A stretch of 61,615 nt of DNA from Bacillota bacterium (GCA_023435225.1 JAEYRX010000070.1:1-61615), one strand, 5' to 3'; counted from the stretch's first letter, positions 8,094-17,222 are shown. Made by a program: numbers and translations. The notes: a model not told the origin generated them from the letters alone.

Positions 8094-9611
8094 TTAATTC
8101 CCTCCTGTCGCAGCATACATTAATTTTTCTTGATCCGCTTCATCATAGTTAAACTCACCATTGAGAGTTCCTTCATGGATAACCAGGATACGGTCGCTCA
8201 TACCCAAAACTTCCGGTAATTCCGATGATACCATAATTATCGCCACACCCTGTTGTTTCAACTGATTCATGATATTGTAAATCTCATATTTAGCGCCGAC
8301 ATCGATTCCTCTGGTCGGTTCATCCATAATTAAAACCTTGGGGTTCGTCATTAGCCATTTTCCGACGACAACTTTTTGCTGGTTACCACCACTTAAGTTA
8401 TTAACTTTAGACTCCAAAGAAGGAGTTTTAATCTTTAATAACTTAACCGAATTTTCACTGGCCAGGATCTCTTCATTATAATTGATTATTCCATTTTGAC
8501 AGAAATTTGGTAAATTGGCCAAGGTTAAATTGGTTTGTACAGCTTGTTCCAAAACCAAACCATAGCGTTTGCGATCTTCGGTAACCAATGCAATACCATT
8601 TCTAATTGCATCAACCGGAGAGTTTATTGTAACAAGCTGCCCATCGATATATATTTCTCCTTCATTTCTCCCGATAAAACCACCGAAGATACTGTTAACG
8701 AGTTCAGTGCGTCCGGCGCCCATTAAACCGGCTATTCCTAAGATTTCACCACGTTTTACCGAGAAATTAACACTTTCGACTATTTTACGCTGCGGATTAT
8801 CGGGATCATAAACATTAAAATTCTTTACCTCCAAAACAATTTCACCGGTTTGGTGTTCGATCCGGGGAAAACGCTCCGATAATTGGCGTCCGACCATCAT
8901 TGAGATGACCTCATTTTCATTAGTTTCCGATATAGGTTTGGTTGAGATAGTTTCGCCATCTCTAAGAATGGTAACGGAGTCGGCAATTTCAAAAATTTCA
9001 TTGATTTTATGAGATATATAAATACAGGTTACTCCGTTGGATTTGAGCCGCCTGAGTATTCTCATTAAAGTAGCTACTTCACTTTCAGTCAAAGCAGCTG
9101 AAGGTTCATCCAACAGTAATATTTTAGCTTGTTTGGAAATTGCTTTGGCGATCTCCACCATTTGCTGGTGACCTACACCTAGATTCATTACTGTTGTTTC
9201 CGGACGAATCTTTAGTTCAACCTCTTCCAGCCATTTTGAGGTTTCATAATAAAGTTTAGGCCAATCAATTATTCCAAAACGGTTCGGTTCATTACCGAGA
9301 AAAATATTTTCACCGATAGTAAGCTGTTTGATTACGGATAGTTCTTGGTTAATGATAGCGATACCGGCATCTTCGGATTCTCTAATGCTGTGATATTTTT
9401 GAAGTTTACCGTTGATAAAGATTTCACCGCTATAAGTTCCATAAGGATAAACGCCGCTTAAAATTTTCATCAAAGTTGATTTTCCGGCGCCGTTTTCACC
9501 ACAGAGGGCGTGTATTTCTCCCTGGCGCACCTGGAAATTGACGTTTTTAAGGGCTTTTACTCCCGGAAATTCCTTATTGATATTACACATTTCCAGGATA
9601 TAATTCTCCAC
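8094..9611 (-). CDS. xylG: Xylose-type ABC transporter ATP-binding protein
   Basis: Duplicated ABC ATPase of about 505 residues, the standard size for CUT2 importers. The first half has Walker A GENGAGKSTLMKIL and Walker B ILLLDEPSAAL; the second half has a degenerate Walker A (GLMGAGRTELVNSI), signature LSGGNQQKVVVGKWL and Walker B VLIMDEPTRGID. It hydrolyses ATP to drive sugar import with XylH. GTG at 9611 is the likely start because an AGGGGG site precedes it; an upstream ATG at 9629 has no usable site. The start lies 133 bases after xylF across a strong hairpin. Confidence 0.94.
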   Translation of the reverse strand: MENYILEMCNINKEFPGVKALKNVNFQVRQGEIHALCGENGAGKSTLMKILSGVYPYGTYSGEIFINGKLQKYHSIRESEDAGIAIINQELSVIKQLTIGENIFLGNEPNRFGIIDWPKLYYETSKWLEEVELKIRPETTVMNLGVGHQQMVEIAKAISKQAKILLLDEPSAALTESEVATLMRILRRLKSNGVTCIYISHKINEIFEIADSVTILRDGETISTKPISETNENEVISMMVGRQLSERFPRIEHQTGEIVLEVKNFNVYDPDNPQRKIVESVNFSVKRGEILGIAGLMGAGRTELVNSIFGGFIGRNEGEIYIDGQLVTINSPVDAIRNGIALVTEDRKRYGLVLEQAVQTNLTLANLPNFCQNGIINYNEEILASENSVKLLKIKTPSLESKVNNLSGGNQQKVVVGKWLMTNPKVLIMDEPTRGIDVGAKYEIYNIMNQLKQQGVAIIMVSSELPEVLGMSDRILVIHEGTLNGEFNYDEADQEKLMYAATGGN

Positions 9612-9693
9612 GGGGGCTCCCCCTCTCATTTGGATTTTTTAGTCGTTTCTTTTAAATTCATTAATAATTATAAATTTATTTATCGGGACATTA

Positions 9694-9726
9694 GGAAGAG
9701 AGAGGTCGTTTCGGCCTCTCTCTTCC
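9694..9726 (-). terminator. Intercistronic hairpin between xylF and xylG
   Basis: GGAAGAGAGAGG pairs perfectly with CCTCTCTCTTCC. No T-run follows, so this is better read as an mRNA-stabilising or partial termination structure. It would let the binding protein be made in excess over ATPase and permease. Confidence 0.6.
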
Positions 9727-9743
9727 GTTAATTCAGTTTAACC

Positions 9744-10766
9744 TTATTTAGGCCATTGATTTTTAGGAACGTTACGGTAAACATCTTCGATTTTATGGAA
9801 ACCGTCTTTAATTACTTCATCATACATATTGTTTTTATCAACTGAAATAGGTTCCAATGCTAAGAACGGAACGATTTTTTTGCCGTTATCGATCTTGTTG
9901 TTGGCTTTAACTTTTTGTCCTTTAGCCATTGCAATAGCGGCTTTAGCAGCATTTGCGGCAATAACCTTGATAGGTTTATAAACGGTCATTGATTGGGTTC
10001 CTTCAACAATCCGTTGGCAAGCGGCCAAGTCGGCGTCTTGTCCGGATACCGGAACTTTTCCGGCTAATTTTTGATCCATTAAAGCTTGGATAACCCCACC
10101 GGCAGTACCGTCATTAGCGGCTACAACGGCGTCGATCTTGTTGTTTAATTTGGTTAAGCAGTTTTCCATGTTGGATTGAGCAACTTCCGGTTTCCAGTCA
10201 TTGGAGAACTGGTCATAAGCTAAGGTAATATCACCTTTCTTAATTAGCGGATCAAGGACTTTCATAGCGCCGGCTTTGAACATGAAAGCGTTGTTGTCGG
10301 TCGGCGAACCACCAATGTAAGCATAGACTCCTTTCGGAACCAGCTTGGTGATGTATGCGGCTTGAAAATATCCAACTTTTTCATTATCGAAAGAAATGTA
10401 AAGGTCTAAGTCACAGTTCTTAATCAAACGGTCGTAAGCGATGGTTTTAACTTTGGATTTTTTAGCAGAATCTATGATTGGAGCCATTGCTTCGGCGTTG
10501 TGCGGGATGATAACTAAAACTTTAACGCCTTGAGAAAGCAAGTTTTCGGATTGCGATACTTGAAGAGCGTCGTCACTGTTAGCGGCTTGTACTAAAACTT
10601 CAGCTCCCGCTTTTTTACATTCGGCAATAAAAATATCACGGTCTTTCTGCCAACGTTCTTCTTTTAAGGTATCCATTGATAATCCGATTTTAAGTTTTGG
10701 AGCAGCAGATACCAAACAAGAGAAAGCAAATACTACCAACAAACTAATAACTGCAAATCTTTTCAA
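9744..10766 (-). CDS. xylF: D-xylose-binding periplasmic-type protein
   Basis: Extracytoplasmic sugar-binding protein, 340 residues, with a cleavable-looking signal peptide (MKRF then a hydrophobic run to about residue 21, SAA). No lipobox cysteine is placed as usual for Gram-positive anchoring (a Cys sits at 17, LVVFAFSCLVSA, which could be a poor lipobox). Strong resemblance to E. coli XylF as I recall it: ERWQKDRDIF, VLVIIPHNAE, YDRLI, YISFDNEKVGYFQA, GGSPTDNNA, VAANDGTAGG, SGQDADL and TVYKPI. It delivers sugar to XylGH. First gene of the operon; ribosome binding site AAAGGAGGAAT is strong. Confidence 0.94.
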   Translation of the reverse strand: MKRFAVISLLVVFAFSCLVSAAPKLKIGLSMDTLKEERWQKDRDIFIAECKKAGAEVLVQAANSDDALQVSQSENLLSQGVKVLVIIPHNAEAMAPIIDSAKKSKVKTIAYDRLIKNCDLDLYISFDNEKVGYFQAAYITKLVPKGVYAYIGGSPTDNNAFMFKAGAMKVLDPLIKKGDITLAYDQFSNDWKPEVAQSNMENCLTKLNNKIDAVVAANDGTAGGVIQALMDQKLAGKVPVSGQDADLAACQRIVEGTQSMTVYKPIKVIAANAAKAAIAMAKGQKVKANNKIDNGKKIVPFLALEPISVDKNNMYDEVIKDGFHKIEDVYRNVPKNQWPK

Positions 10767-10895
10767 CTAAATTCCTCCTTTAAATTTTGTTGTAACCGGG
10801 CTGTTTCAGCTCTGATTACGATCTTGATAATACCATTTTCGGCATGTATCGTATCTAGAATAAGTTGCAAATGATGGAAAGAAAGTTGTAAAAAA

Positions 10896-10917
10896 AAATT
10901 TACATCGCTGTAAATTT
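10896..10917. promoter_or_regulatory. Perfect palindrome upstream of xylF, candidate operator
   Basis: AAATTTACA-tcgc-TGTAAATTT has two perfect 9-bp arms about 130 bases upstream of xylF. A TTGCAA/TACATG pair with 16-base spacing sits closer to the gene on the minus strand as a weak promoter candidate. A regulator site is plausible but unproven. Confidence 0.35.
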
Positions 10918-11034
10918 AATTTAATAGTATTATTTTGTGGTTAAAAAAATCCACTACATTATTTTCCATAAAGTTTTTTTAAGTAATACCAATTGTTAAA
11001 TTACATTCTTTTATTCATCTTATTAAGTACTCAT

Positions 11035-11162
11035 TCAACTTTCGTATTTATTTTTAATGCAGTTTCAACTTTTGAAAAAATCATAAAGCTTTCAATGTTT
11101 TCAAAAGTTAATTTTAATTGATATGATATTACCGCGATTTATTTTTGAAGTGCGAAAGTTGA
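11035..11162. repeat. Interspersed inverted-repeat element, family C, full copy
   Basis: Ends are TCAACTTTCG (11035-11044) and its inverse CGAAAGTTGA (11153-11162), with a shared interior block (11095-11126) ending in TTTTAATTGATATGA. A second inverted copy lies at 60672-60760 and an arm at 58683-58700. The rest of 10767-11175 holds only the palindrome and AT-rich DNA. Confidence 0.55.
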
Positions 11163-11175
11163 GTTACTCACTAAA

Positions 11176-12729
11176 TTAATCTTGATAAGTTCCCGGATAG
11201 CCCAAAGGTTTATTGACTGCCATATCGTAAAGTTTTTCAGCATTAAGCGCCTTGAAACGATATATATTAAATTTCCTTATTTGATGGTTGAATCTTTCAA
11301 TTATCATTGTCTCAACCGGAGTGATATCGCTAAAATAATTAGCTGAACCAGCGGGAAGCTTCTTTTCCAATACTAAAAGGCCCGGTCGATTATTAAAATC
11401 GCGGATTTTTTTAATAGTAATATAGTCAAAATGGTTTCGATGGGCTTCTCTCGATGTAAATACAATTGCCGGTTTTGAAATATAAAATTGAAGTTCGGCC
11501 GCTACTTGATAAGAATCTCCAAAAACAGGAACCGGTCTTTTACCATTGGGGAAATCTTCTTCAATAATCCCATCAATTTTTCGCCCTAATTGAGCCCAGC
11601 CATAGGTTCCATTGGTTAAAATCAGATCCGGACTCATTTGCCAGTTTAATTTATTAACGAAAAATTCAGGATATCTTATTAATGATAGCAAGAGAATACT
11701 AATCCCAAAAGCTAATCCTATATAAACAATTAATAAACGTCTTTTTATAGCAACTAGATTATGAAATGAATTGCCTAACTCGCCGGCTAGAAAAATAATA
11801 GCCGGTAAGTATCCAACTGCAGGCCAATTTGGGGAAGCCGGAAAAGTAAGACTAGTAAAACAGAAGAAGAGAAATACCGGTAAAAAGCAGCCAATTAGAA
11901 AAGATACTTCAGCGGGTGTATCCCGTTTTATTAATTTTTTGACTGTATAATATATGAAGGATAAAAAAAGCAAAGGTGAAAAAACACCTAATTGACCGGC
12001 GAAAAATTCTAATTCTTTATTCAAACTAATCTGCTGATGGATTCCATGCTGTGATTGCCAGAGAAATGCAGCCCAATGATGTTGCCAATTCCAATATAAA
12101 ACCGGGAGAAACATAATAAACCCTATTACAGCAGCTATATATGGTTCTTTGGTTAAAAGAATGTTTCTTTTACTCGGTCGAACCAATAACATTAAAAATA
12201 CTGCCAAACCAATTAAGATAGCTTGGAATTTAGAAAATAACGCTAATCCAAAGAAAAGGCCAACCCAATACCAGGCTTCTTTTTTTCCTTTTTCGATAGC
12301 GTAATACAAAAAATACCAGGTTAGAGAAGCAAAGAATATCATCGGAATATCATGAGTCATAATATGACTTCCCGAAGTTACCAGTGGCACAAATAATGCG
12401 ATGAGTACTCCCAGCCAAGCAGCGTTTTTATTGTAGATTTTTTTGGCCATTTGGAAAACAAAAAATAGAAAGGCTAGCCAGCCAAGGAAGGCCGGCATTC
12501 TGACCCATAATTCGTTTTGACCTCCGATCATGGTAAAGAAGCGAATTACATAGGCGACAAAAGGGGAGTTATCAAAGTAACCTATATCCAACTGACGCGA
12601 CCAAGCCCAATAGTAAGCCTCGTCGGGATGTAGATTGTAAGTGATGGAAAAAATCAAGTTAGAAACGGCTACTAAAGCAACCAATAGTAAGATAAGATAT
12701 TTTGAATATTTTTGAAAGAAGAACGGCAT
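11176..12729 (-). CDS. Family 39-type membrane glycosyltransferase
   Basis: Polytopic membrane protein of 517 residues with about ten or more hydrophobic segments and a soluble C-terminal domain from about residue 390. Early in the first extracytoplasmic loop is HPDEAYYW (about 34-41), the acidic DE pair typical of PMT/ArnT-like glycosyltransferases that use lipid-linked sugar donors. A second feature is SHIMTHDIPMIFF near 121-133. It probably transfers a sugar from a polyprenyl phosphate to a protein or envelope lipid; the acceptor is unknown. The ribosome binding site (GAGAGGAGT) is good. It stands alone on the minus strand, with no glycan cluster nearby. Confidence 0.85.
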   Translation of the reverse strand: MPFFFQKYSKYLILLLVALVAVSNLIFSITYNLHPDEAYYWAWSRQLDIGYFDNSPFVAYVIRFFTMIGGQNELWVRMPAFLGWLAFLFFVFQMAKKIYNKNAAWLGVLIALFVPLVTSGSHIMTHDIPMIFFASLTWYFLYYAIEKGKKEAWYWVGLFFGLALFSKFQAILIGLAVFLMLLVRPSKRNILLTKEPYIAAVIGFIMFLPVLYWNWQHHWAAFLWQSQHGIHQQISLNKELEFFAGQLGVFSPLLFLSFIYYTVKKLIKRDTPAEVSFLIGCFLPVFLFFCFTSLTFPASPNWPAVGYLPAIIFLAGELGNSFHNLVAIKRRLLIVYIGLAFGISILLLSLIRYPEFFVNKLNWQMSPDLILTNGTYGWAQLGRKIDGIIEEDFPNGKRPVPVFGDSYQVAAELQFYISKPAIVFTSREAHRNHFDYITIKKIRDFNNRPGLLVLEKKLPAGSANYFSDITPVETMIIERFNHQIRKFNIYRFKALNAEKLYDMAVNKPLGYPGTYQD

Positions 12730-12796
12730 AATTTTAAACTCCTCTCGATTTTTGAGGATTATCGGATTGTTTTAAGAGTGACTAATTGTTTATTTA

Positions 12797-12894
12797 GGGA
12801 AGCGCTGATTAATCCGATTTTGTGCGAGCAAATATGCGGCATTAGGCATTTTGCTCGCACAAAATCGTCACTTATTCAATTAATCAGCGCTTCC
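12797..12894. mobile_element. MITE-like element, family A copy 1
   Basis: 98-base near-palindrome with ends GGGAAGCGCTGATTAAT and ATTAATCAGCGCTTCC. Inner arms CGATTTTGTGCGAGCAAA and TTTGCTCGCACAAAATCG are almost perfectly paired, leaving an asymmetric bulge TCACTTATTCA on one side. TTA flanks both ends (12794-12796 and 12895-12897), a possible 3-bp target duplication. Non-coding. Confidence 0.75.
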
Positions 12895-13081
12895 TTAGTA
12901 TTACTCATATAAATTAGGAATATAACGAAAACTTTTTGTTACAAAACTTTAACTTTGTATTTATTAGTTTCAATTATTTTAATCGATATTTATTTTACAT
13001 AAGAAAATACTGGTTTTCAAGGTTTTATTTTAAATAAACCAACTTTGAAATTGGTTGCCAAAATTTAAGAGTACTGTATAC

Positions 13082-13124
13082 AAGGGTTGAATCAGTTGAC
13101 AACCCTTATTACGAGTAATAAAAT
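13082..13124 (+). promoter_or_regulatory. pckG promoter with palindrome over the -35 box
   Basis: TTGACA (13096-13101) and TAAAAT (13119-13124) with a 17-base spacer form a near-consensus sigma-A promoter. AAGGGTTG (13082-13089) and CAACCCTT (13100-13107) form an inverted repeat whose right arm overlaps the -35 box, a good layout for a repressor. Transcripts would include MITE copy 2 in a leader of about 280 bases. Confidence 0.6.
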
Positions 13125-13238
13125 GTTTAATAAGTTTTTAATGACTAATCCATAGAATTCCACTATTATCATTTAACATATTTTCGCGAATAATAAGATG
13201 AACTAAGTTTTGTTTCCGCTCTCCGTAACTGTCTTTTA

Positions 13239-13337
13239 GGGAAGCGCTGATTAATCCGATTTTGTGCGAGCAAATATGTGGTATTAGGCATTTTGCGAAG
13301 CATAAAATCGTCACTTATTCAATTAATCAGCGCTTTC
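13239..13337. mobile_element. MITE-like element, family A copy 2
   Basis: Same element as 12797-12894 with changes in one inner arm (GCGAAGCATAAAATCG), so its inner stem is weaker. TTA flanks both sides. It lies between the pckG promoter and the gene, hence in the mRNA leader. The remainder of 12898-13413 holds only AT-rich DNA. Confidence 0.75.
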
Positions 13338-13413
13338 TTAGATAAAGAGCATTTTTCCATAATTAGCTCATCTTATATAGAAATAAAATAAACAACTAAT
13401 GAGGAGGATTTAA

Positions 13414-15201
13414 ATGAACAAAGCTTTACAAAGTTGGGTTCAAGAAATGGCCGACCTTTGCCAACCAGACAAAATATACTGGTGTGATGGTTCGCAGGAA
13501 GAATATGACCGGTTGTTTAAAGAGATGGTCGACTCGGGTATGACTACACCTTTGGATCCTAAAAAACGTCCCGGTTGTTACCTTTTCCGTAGTGATCCTT
13601 CAGATGTAGCCAGGGTTGAAGATCGGACTTACATTGCTTCCAAAAAAAAGGAAGATGCCGGTCCTACTAACAACTGGATTGACCCGGTAGAACTCAAAAA
13701 AACCATGACTGAGTTATACCGGGGTTGTATGAAGGGGCGTACAATGTATGTAATTCCTTTCTGCATGGGTCCACTCGGTTCCCCGATTTCCAAAATTGGT
13801 ATTGAATTGACTGATAGCCTGTATGTTGTCAATAATATGCGCATCATGACCAGAATGGGTCAAAAAGTTCTTGATCAATTAGGTGATAATGGTGAATTCG
13901 TTCCTTGTCTCCATTCGGTAGGAGCTCCCTTACAAGAAGGCCAAAAAGATGTTCCCTGGCCGTGCGCACCAATAGAAAAGAAATATATCAGTCACTTCCC
14001 TGAGGAGAGGACTATTTGGTCATTTGGTTCCGGTTACGGCGGGAATGCGCTTTTAGGTAAGAAATGTTTTGCCTTGAGAATCGCTTCGGTACAGGCTCGC
14101 GATGAAGGTTGGCTGGCTGAGCATATGTTAATCCTTGGAATTACTAATCCTAAAGGTGAAAAGAAATATGTGGCGGCTGCTTTCCCCAGCGCTTGTGGTA
14201 AGACTAATTTAGCAATGTTAATACCGACAATTCCCGGCTGGAAAGTTGAGACTATCGGTGATGATATTGCCTGGATGAAATATGGTTCGGATGGTCGTTT
14301 ATACGCTATTAATCCGGAGGCGGGTTTCTTTGGCGTAGCGCCGGGTACCTCGATGGACTCCAATCCTAACGCGATGAAATCTATTGAAAAAAATACTATA
14401 TTTACCAATGTCGCCCTTGCCGATGATGGTGATGTTTGGTGGGAAGGAATCGGATATAATACCCCCAGCCACGTAATTGACTGGAAAGGTAAAGATTGGG
14501 CTCCTGGAGCTGAAACTCCGGCAGCTCATCCCAATGCCCGGTTTACCGCTCCGGCCAGCCAATGTCCGGCTATTGCTCCGGAGTGGGAAGATCCTAAAGG
14601 AGTGCCTATTTCAGCTATTTTATTTGGCGGACGCCGCCCCAGCACTATTCCTTTGATTCATCAAAGTTTTGACTGGGCTCATGGTGTCTTTTTAGGCTCA
14701 ATCGTTGGGTCCGAAATAACCGCAGCTGCAATCTCGGCTAATATTGGTCAAGTAAGGCGCGATCCATTTGCCATGCTTCCATTCTGTGGATATAATATGG
14801 GTGATTACTTCCAACATTGGTTGAAGGTAGGGGCTAAATCCAGCGCTGATAAACTTCCGAAGATTTTCTATGTTAACTGGTTCCGGAAGACAGCCGACGG
14901 GAAATGGCTATGGCCGGGTTATGGCGAAAACAGCCGGGTACTCAAATGGGTCTTCGAACGCGTAACGGGTGAAGGGAAAGCGGTTGAAACCCCCATCGGT
15001 TATATGCCTTCTATTGACGCTATTGATCGAACCGGACTGGATGTCAGTGAAGCCGATATGGCTGAATTGCTAAAAGTTAATAAGGATGAATGGTTGAAGG
15101 AAGTAGTTTCCATCCGGGAACATTACACCAAATTCGGTGATCATCTGCCGAAAGAGCTTAGCAATCAATTAGATGCGTTGGAAAAACGCTTGAAAGGCTA
15201 A
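13414..15201 (+). CDS. pckG: Phosphoenolpyruvate carboxykinase (GTP)
   Basis: Catalyses oxaloacetate + GTP to PEP + CO2 + GDP, the entry to gluconeogenesis, or the reverse as an anaplerotic or fermentative step. At 595 residues it matches the GTP-dependent family rather than the shorter ATP-dependent PckA. Visible are the kinase loop FPSACGKTN near residue 257, the active-site region YGGNALLGKKCFALRIAS (about 208-225), FGGRRPSTIPL near 408 and a guanine-pocket region NWFRK near 488. The ribosome binding site GAGGAGG is strong. Monocistronic: its own promoter lies upstream and a terminator downstream. GTP-type enzymes are less common than ATP-type in Bacillota. Confidence 0.96.
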   Translation: MNKALQSWVQEMADLCQPDKIYWCDGSQEEYDRLFKEMVDSGMTTPLDPKKRPGCYLFRSDPSDVARVEDRTYIASKKKEDAGPTNNWIDPVELKKTMTELYRGCMKGRTMYVIPFCMGPLGSPISKIGIELTDSLYVVNNMRIMTRMGQKVLDQLGDNGEFVPCLHSVGAPLQEGQKDVPWPCAPIEKKYISHFPEERTIWSFGSGYGGNALLGKKCFALRIASVQARDEGWLAEHMLILGITNPKGEKKYVAAAFPSACGKTNLAMLIPTIPGWKVETIGDDIAWMKYGSDGRLYAINPEAGFFGVAPGTSMDSNPNAMKSIEKNTIFTNVALADDGDVWWEGIGYNTPSHVIDWKGKDWAPGAETPAAHPNARFTAPASQCPAIAPEWEDPKGVPISAILFGGRRPSTIPLIHQSFDWAHGVFLGSIVGSEITAAAISANIGQVRRDPFAMLPFCGYNMGDYFQHWLKVGAKSSADKLPKIFYVNWFRKTADGKWLWPGYGENSRVLKWVFERVTGEGKAVETPIGYMPSIDAIDRTGLDVSEADMAELLKVNKDEWLKEVVSIREHYTKFGDHLPKELSNQLDALEKRLKG

Positions 15202-15237
15202 TTAAGTTAAATATTTCTATTAAATAGAAGTTAATAT

Positions 15238-15272
15238 AAGACCCAAGAAAATCCATCTTGGGTCTTATACAT
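15238..15272 (+). terminator. Terminator after pckG
   Basis: AAGACCCAAG pairs with CTTGGGTCTT (15238-15266), followed by TATAC rather than a full T-run. The rest of the gap to 15674 is AT-rich; a TATAAT hexamer at about 15424 lacks a convincing -35 box. No gene seen. Confidence 0.65.
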
Positions 15273-15674
15273 ATAATTGATTTCGGGAAAAACTGTTTAA
15301 TTAAAACAATAATCGACAAATTACAGACTAAGTTCTATGAGAGTTTGTTACTCTGAATACAATATGTAGCTAATTTAATAAATAAATTTATCAATATATG
15401 GTATCTAAGTACTAATTTTTATGATATAATTTTGTAAAATGATATTAATAATTTTTTGGAAACAATTGATAATCAACTCAGCTGCTGTAAAAATAATTAA
15501 TGGAAATTCTTTAAAAAGAGGATTTTGCCGAATTTAGTCAAATTCTACTTGTGATAATATTATATTACTCTCATATCTGTTCCATTCAAATACTTAGTGG
15601 ATTTCATTAATACGCTTTACCACTACATATTTGAATGAATCGGGTAAAAAGAGATAATGGAGGTAACCTGAATC

Positions 15675-17066
15675 ATGAAGGATAAGGGGATTAAGTTTGG
15701 ATTTATCGGCTGTGGGCAAGGAGGCGGAAAGATTGCCGACTTGTTTGCTCAAAAAGGTTACAAAGTCTTAGCTGTAAATACATCTCCGGTGGATCTTGCC
15801 GCCTTGACCATGATTCCCAACGAGTATCGTTTGTGTATCGGTTCCCGTTTAGGAGCCGGTAAAGATCCCAGAGTGGGCCAGGAAGCGATCCGTAGTGATG
15901 CTGAAAAAGTTAAAAAAGCTATTCATGATTATTTTTATCATGATGTGGATTTTGTTTTTGTAGTCGCGTGTCTTGGTGGTGGAACCGGGACCGGTGTAGT
16001 TTCCGATATCGTTGAACTATCCCGTGAGGTAGGGATGACTACCGGTTGTATCACAACTATTCCACTATCCAGTGAATCTTTGGAAGAACATAAAAATGCG
16101 CTAAAAGGTCTGGATATTTTAAGTGATGTTAGTCCTACACCGTTATATTTGGTTGACAATGAACTGTTAAGAGTAAAATTTGGCAACCGTCCGGTAATGG
16201 GATTTTGGCCGATGGCCAATGAGACAATCGTCAACACTTTGGATGAAGTAAATCAGATTCCCAATCGGCCTTCAAACATGTTTGTTTTCGACCGGGAAGA
16301 TTTCTTCAGATTATTAAATACGCCCGGCTGTTTTACTCCCTTGCGAATTGAATTGGAATTAACCGAAAGTAATGACCCGACTAAGCTGGCAACCGCTTGC
16401 CGGCAAGAAATCGTTCGTATTTTAAAAGAAAATAACTTCCAGGGTGAAAGTATCAGGGTAGCGGCTTTATTGGTTTGTCCGGAAAGCTACCGGGTAAACG
16501 CCGAATCAGTGGAGTTACTTTATCAGGAATGTCAAACATTAACCAACACACCAACCTTGTTTAGAGGATTATATGTTGATAAATCATTGCAGCGAAAAAT
16601 GATTTTACATTTACTCCTGGCCGGATTGGATGTTCCATTGGGTCGCTTGGAAGAGATGCGAAACCGGATTCAGGATCTTAGTCCGGAAATTGTAAACCGG
16701 GTTAACCGCCGTGTTTCTACTAATCTAGGTGATGACTTGGTTGAATGGGATAATTCCAATCCTCTCCCGGCAGCACGTCGCAGTTTCGGTGAACCGCGTT
16801 CCAATAAAACTCCGGTTCAAAATCCAACAACACCTTTTAGTACTCCAAGACGATTGGAACCGGTTGGCGCACCGGATGTAAAATCAGCCGTCGACCAAAA
16901 GAAGACGGTAGAAACAGAAAAAGAAAAAGAAGAGACATATAAGGTATTAACTGTTGGCCAAATCTCCGACTTAATGGAGAAAGCCAAGACAGCTTCTGAT
17001 GATGAAAAGAATAATAATGGAAAAGGGTTCTGGAACCAATTTAAGTCCAATGTTAAGAAACGATAA
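15675..17066 (+). CDS. Divergent tubulin/FtsZ-like GTPase
   Basis: 463 residues. The N-terminus has the glycine-rich nucleotide loop GCGQGGGKI (12-20), then VNTSPVDL, and the tubulin/FtsZ signature GGGTGTG at 101-107. After a long helix region, FDREDFFRLL (205-214) resembles the FtsZ T7 loop (DxxD, here D206 and D209) needed to trigger GTP hydrolysis in the neighbouring subunit. The body ends near 350; 355-463 is a proline-rich, then charged, linker ending in a basic segment (KGFWNQFKSNVKKR), reminiscent of an FtsZ tail with a terminal interaction peptide. It is not the housekeeping FtsZ: sequence and context (no dcw genes) differ. It lies 218 bases upstream of a YmxH-type sporulation gene, beyond a terminator. 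It probably forms filaments; role unknown. Confidence 0.8.
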   Translation: MKDKGIKFGFIGCGQGGGKIADLFAQKGYKVLAVNTSPVDLAALTMIPNEYRLCIGSRLGAGKDPRVGQEAIRSDAEKVKKAIHDYFYHDVDFVFVVACLGGGTGTGVVSDIVELSREVGMTTGCITTIPLSSESLEEHKNALKGLDILSDVSPTPLYLVDNELLRVKFGNRPVMGFWPMANETIVNTLDEVNQIPNRPSNMFVFDREDFFRLLNTPGCFTPLRIELELTESNDPTKLATACRQEIVRILKENNFQGESIRVAALLVCPESYRVNAESVELLYQECQTLTNTPTLFRGLYVDKSLQRKMILHLLLAGLDVPLGRLEEMRNRIQDLSPEIVNRVNRRVSTNLGDDLVEWDNSNPLPAARRSFGEPRSNKTPVQNPTTPFSTPRRLEPVGAPDVKSAVDQKKTVETEKEKEETYKVLTVGQISDLMEKAKTASDDEKNNNGKGFWNQFKSNVKKR

Positions 17067-17099
17067 AAAAATTGCCAATGAAAATTGGCAATTTTTTTG
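17067..17099 (+). terminator. Terminator after the tubulin-like gene
   Basis: AAATTGCCAAT-gaaa-ATTGGCAATTTTTTT: a 10-bp stem with tetraloop and seven T, a textbook intrinsic terminator. Confidence 0.9.
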
Positions 17100-17144
17100 A
17101 ATGGGAATATAACCATTTACCAGGTAACTGCCATACCATTGCCG

Positions 17145-17222
17145 TATTAAACCAATAACGAATGAACTAATAACCAGCAACCAATAACCAATAACTAATC
17201 ACTAATGAACAAATACTAATGT
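17145..17222 (+). repeat. Iterated-word array (CCAATAACTAATGAAC words)
   Basis: Direct, degenerate reiterations of CCAATAAC, CTAATGAAC and AACTAATAAC directly upstream of the next gene. The same words recur at 35565-35600 and 46990-47097. Confidence 0.5.

Noticed and set aside
12797..12894. Reading the family A element as an intrinsic terminator
   Set aside because: No T-run at either side, and the same sequence occurs at three unrelated places, so a mobile repeat explains it better.
14034..14408. 124-codon minus-strand ORF inside pckG
   Set aside because: Fully antisense to conserved pckG motifs and without a start signal.
17145..17222. Word array considered as a CRISPR-like repeat
   Set aside because: Units are short and degenerate, with no spacers and no cas genes nearby.
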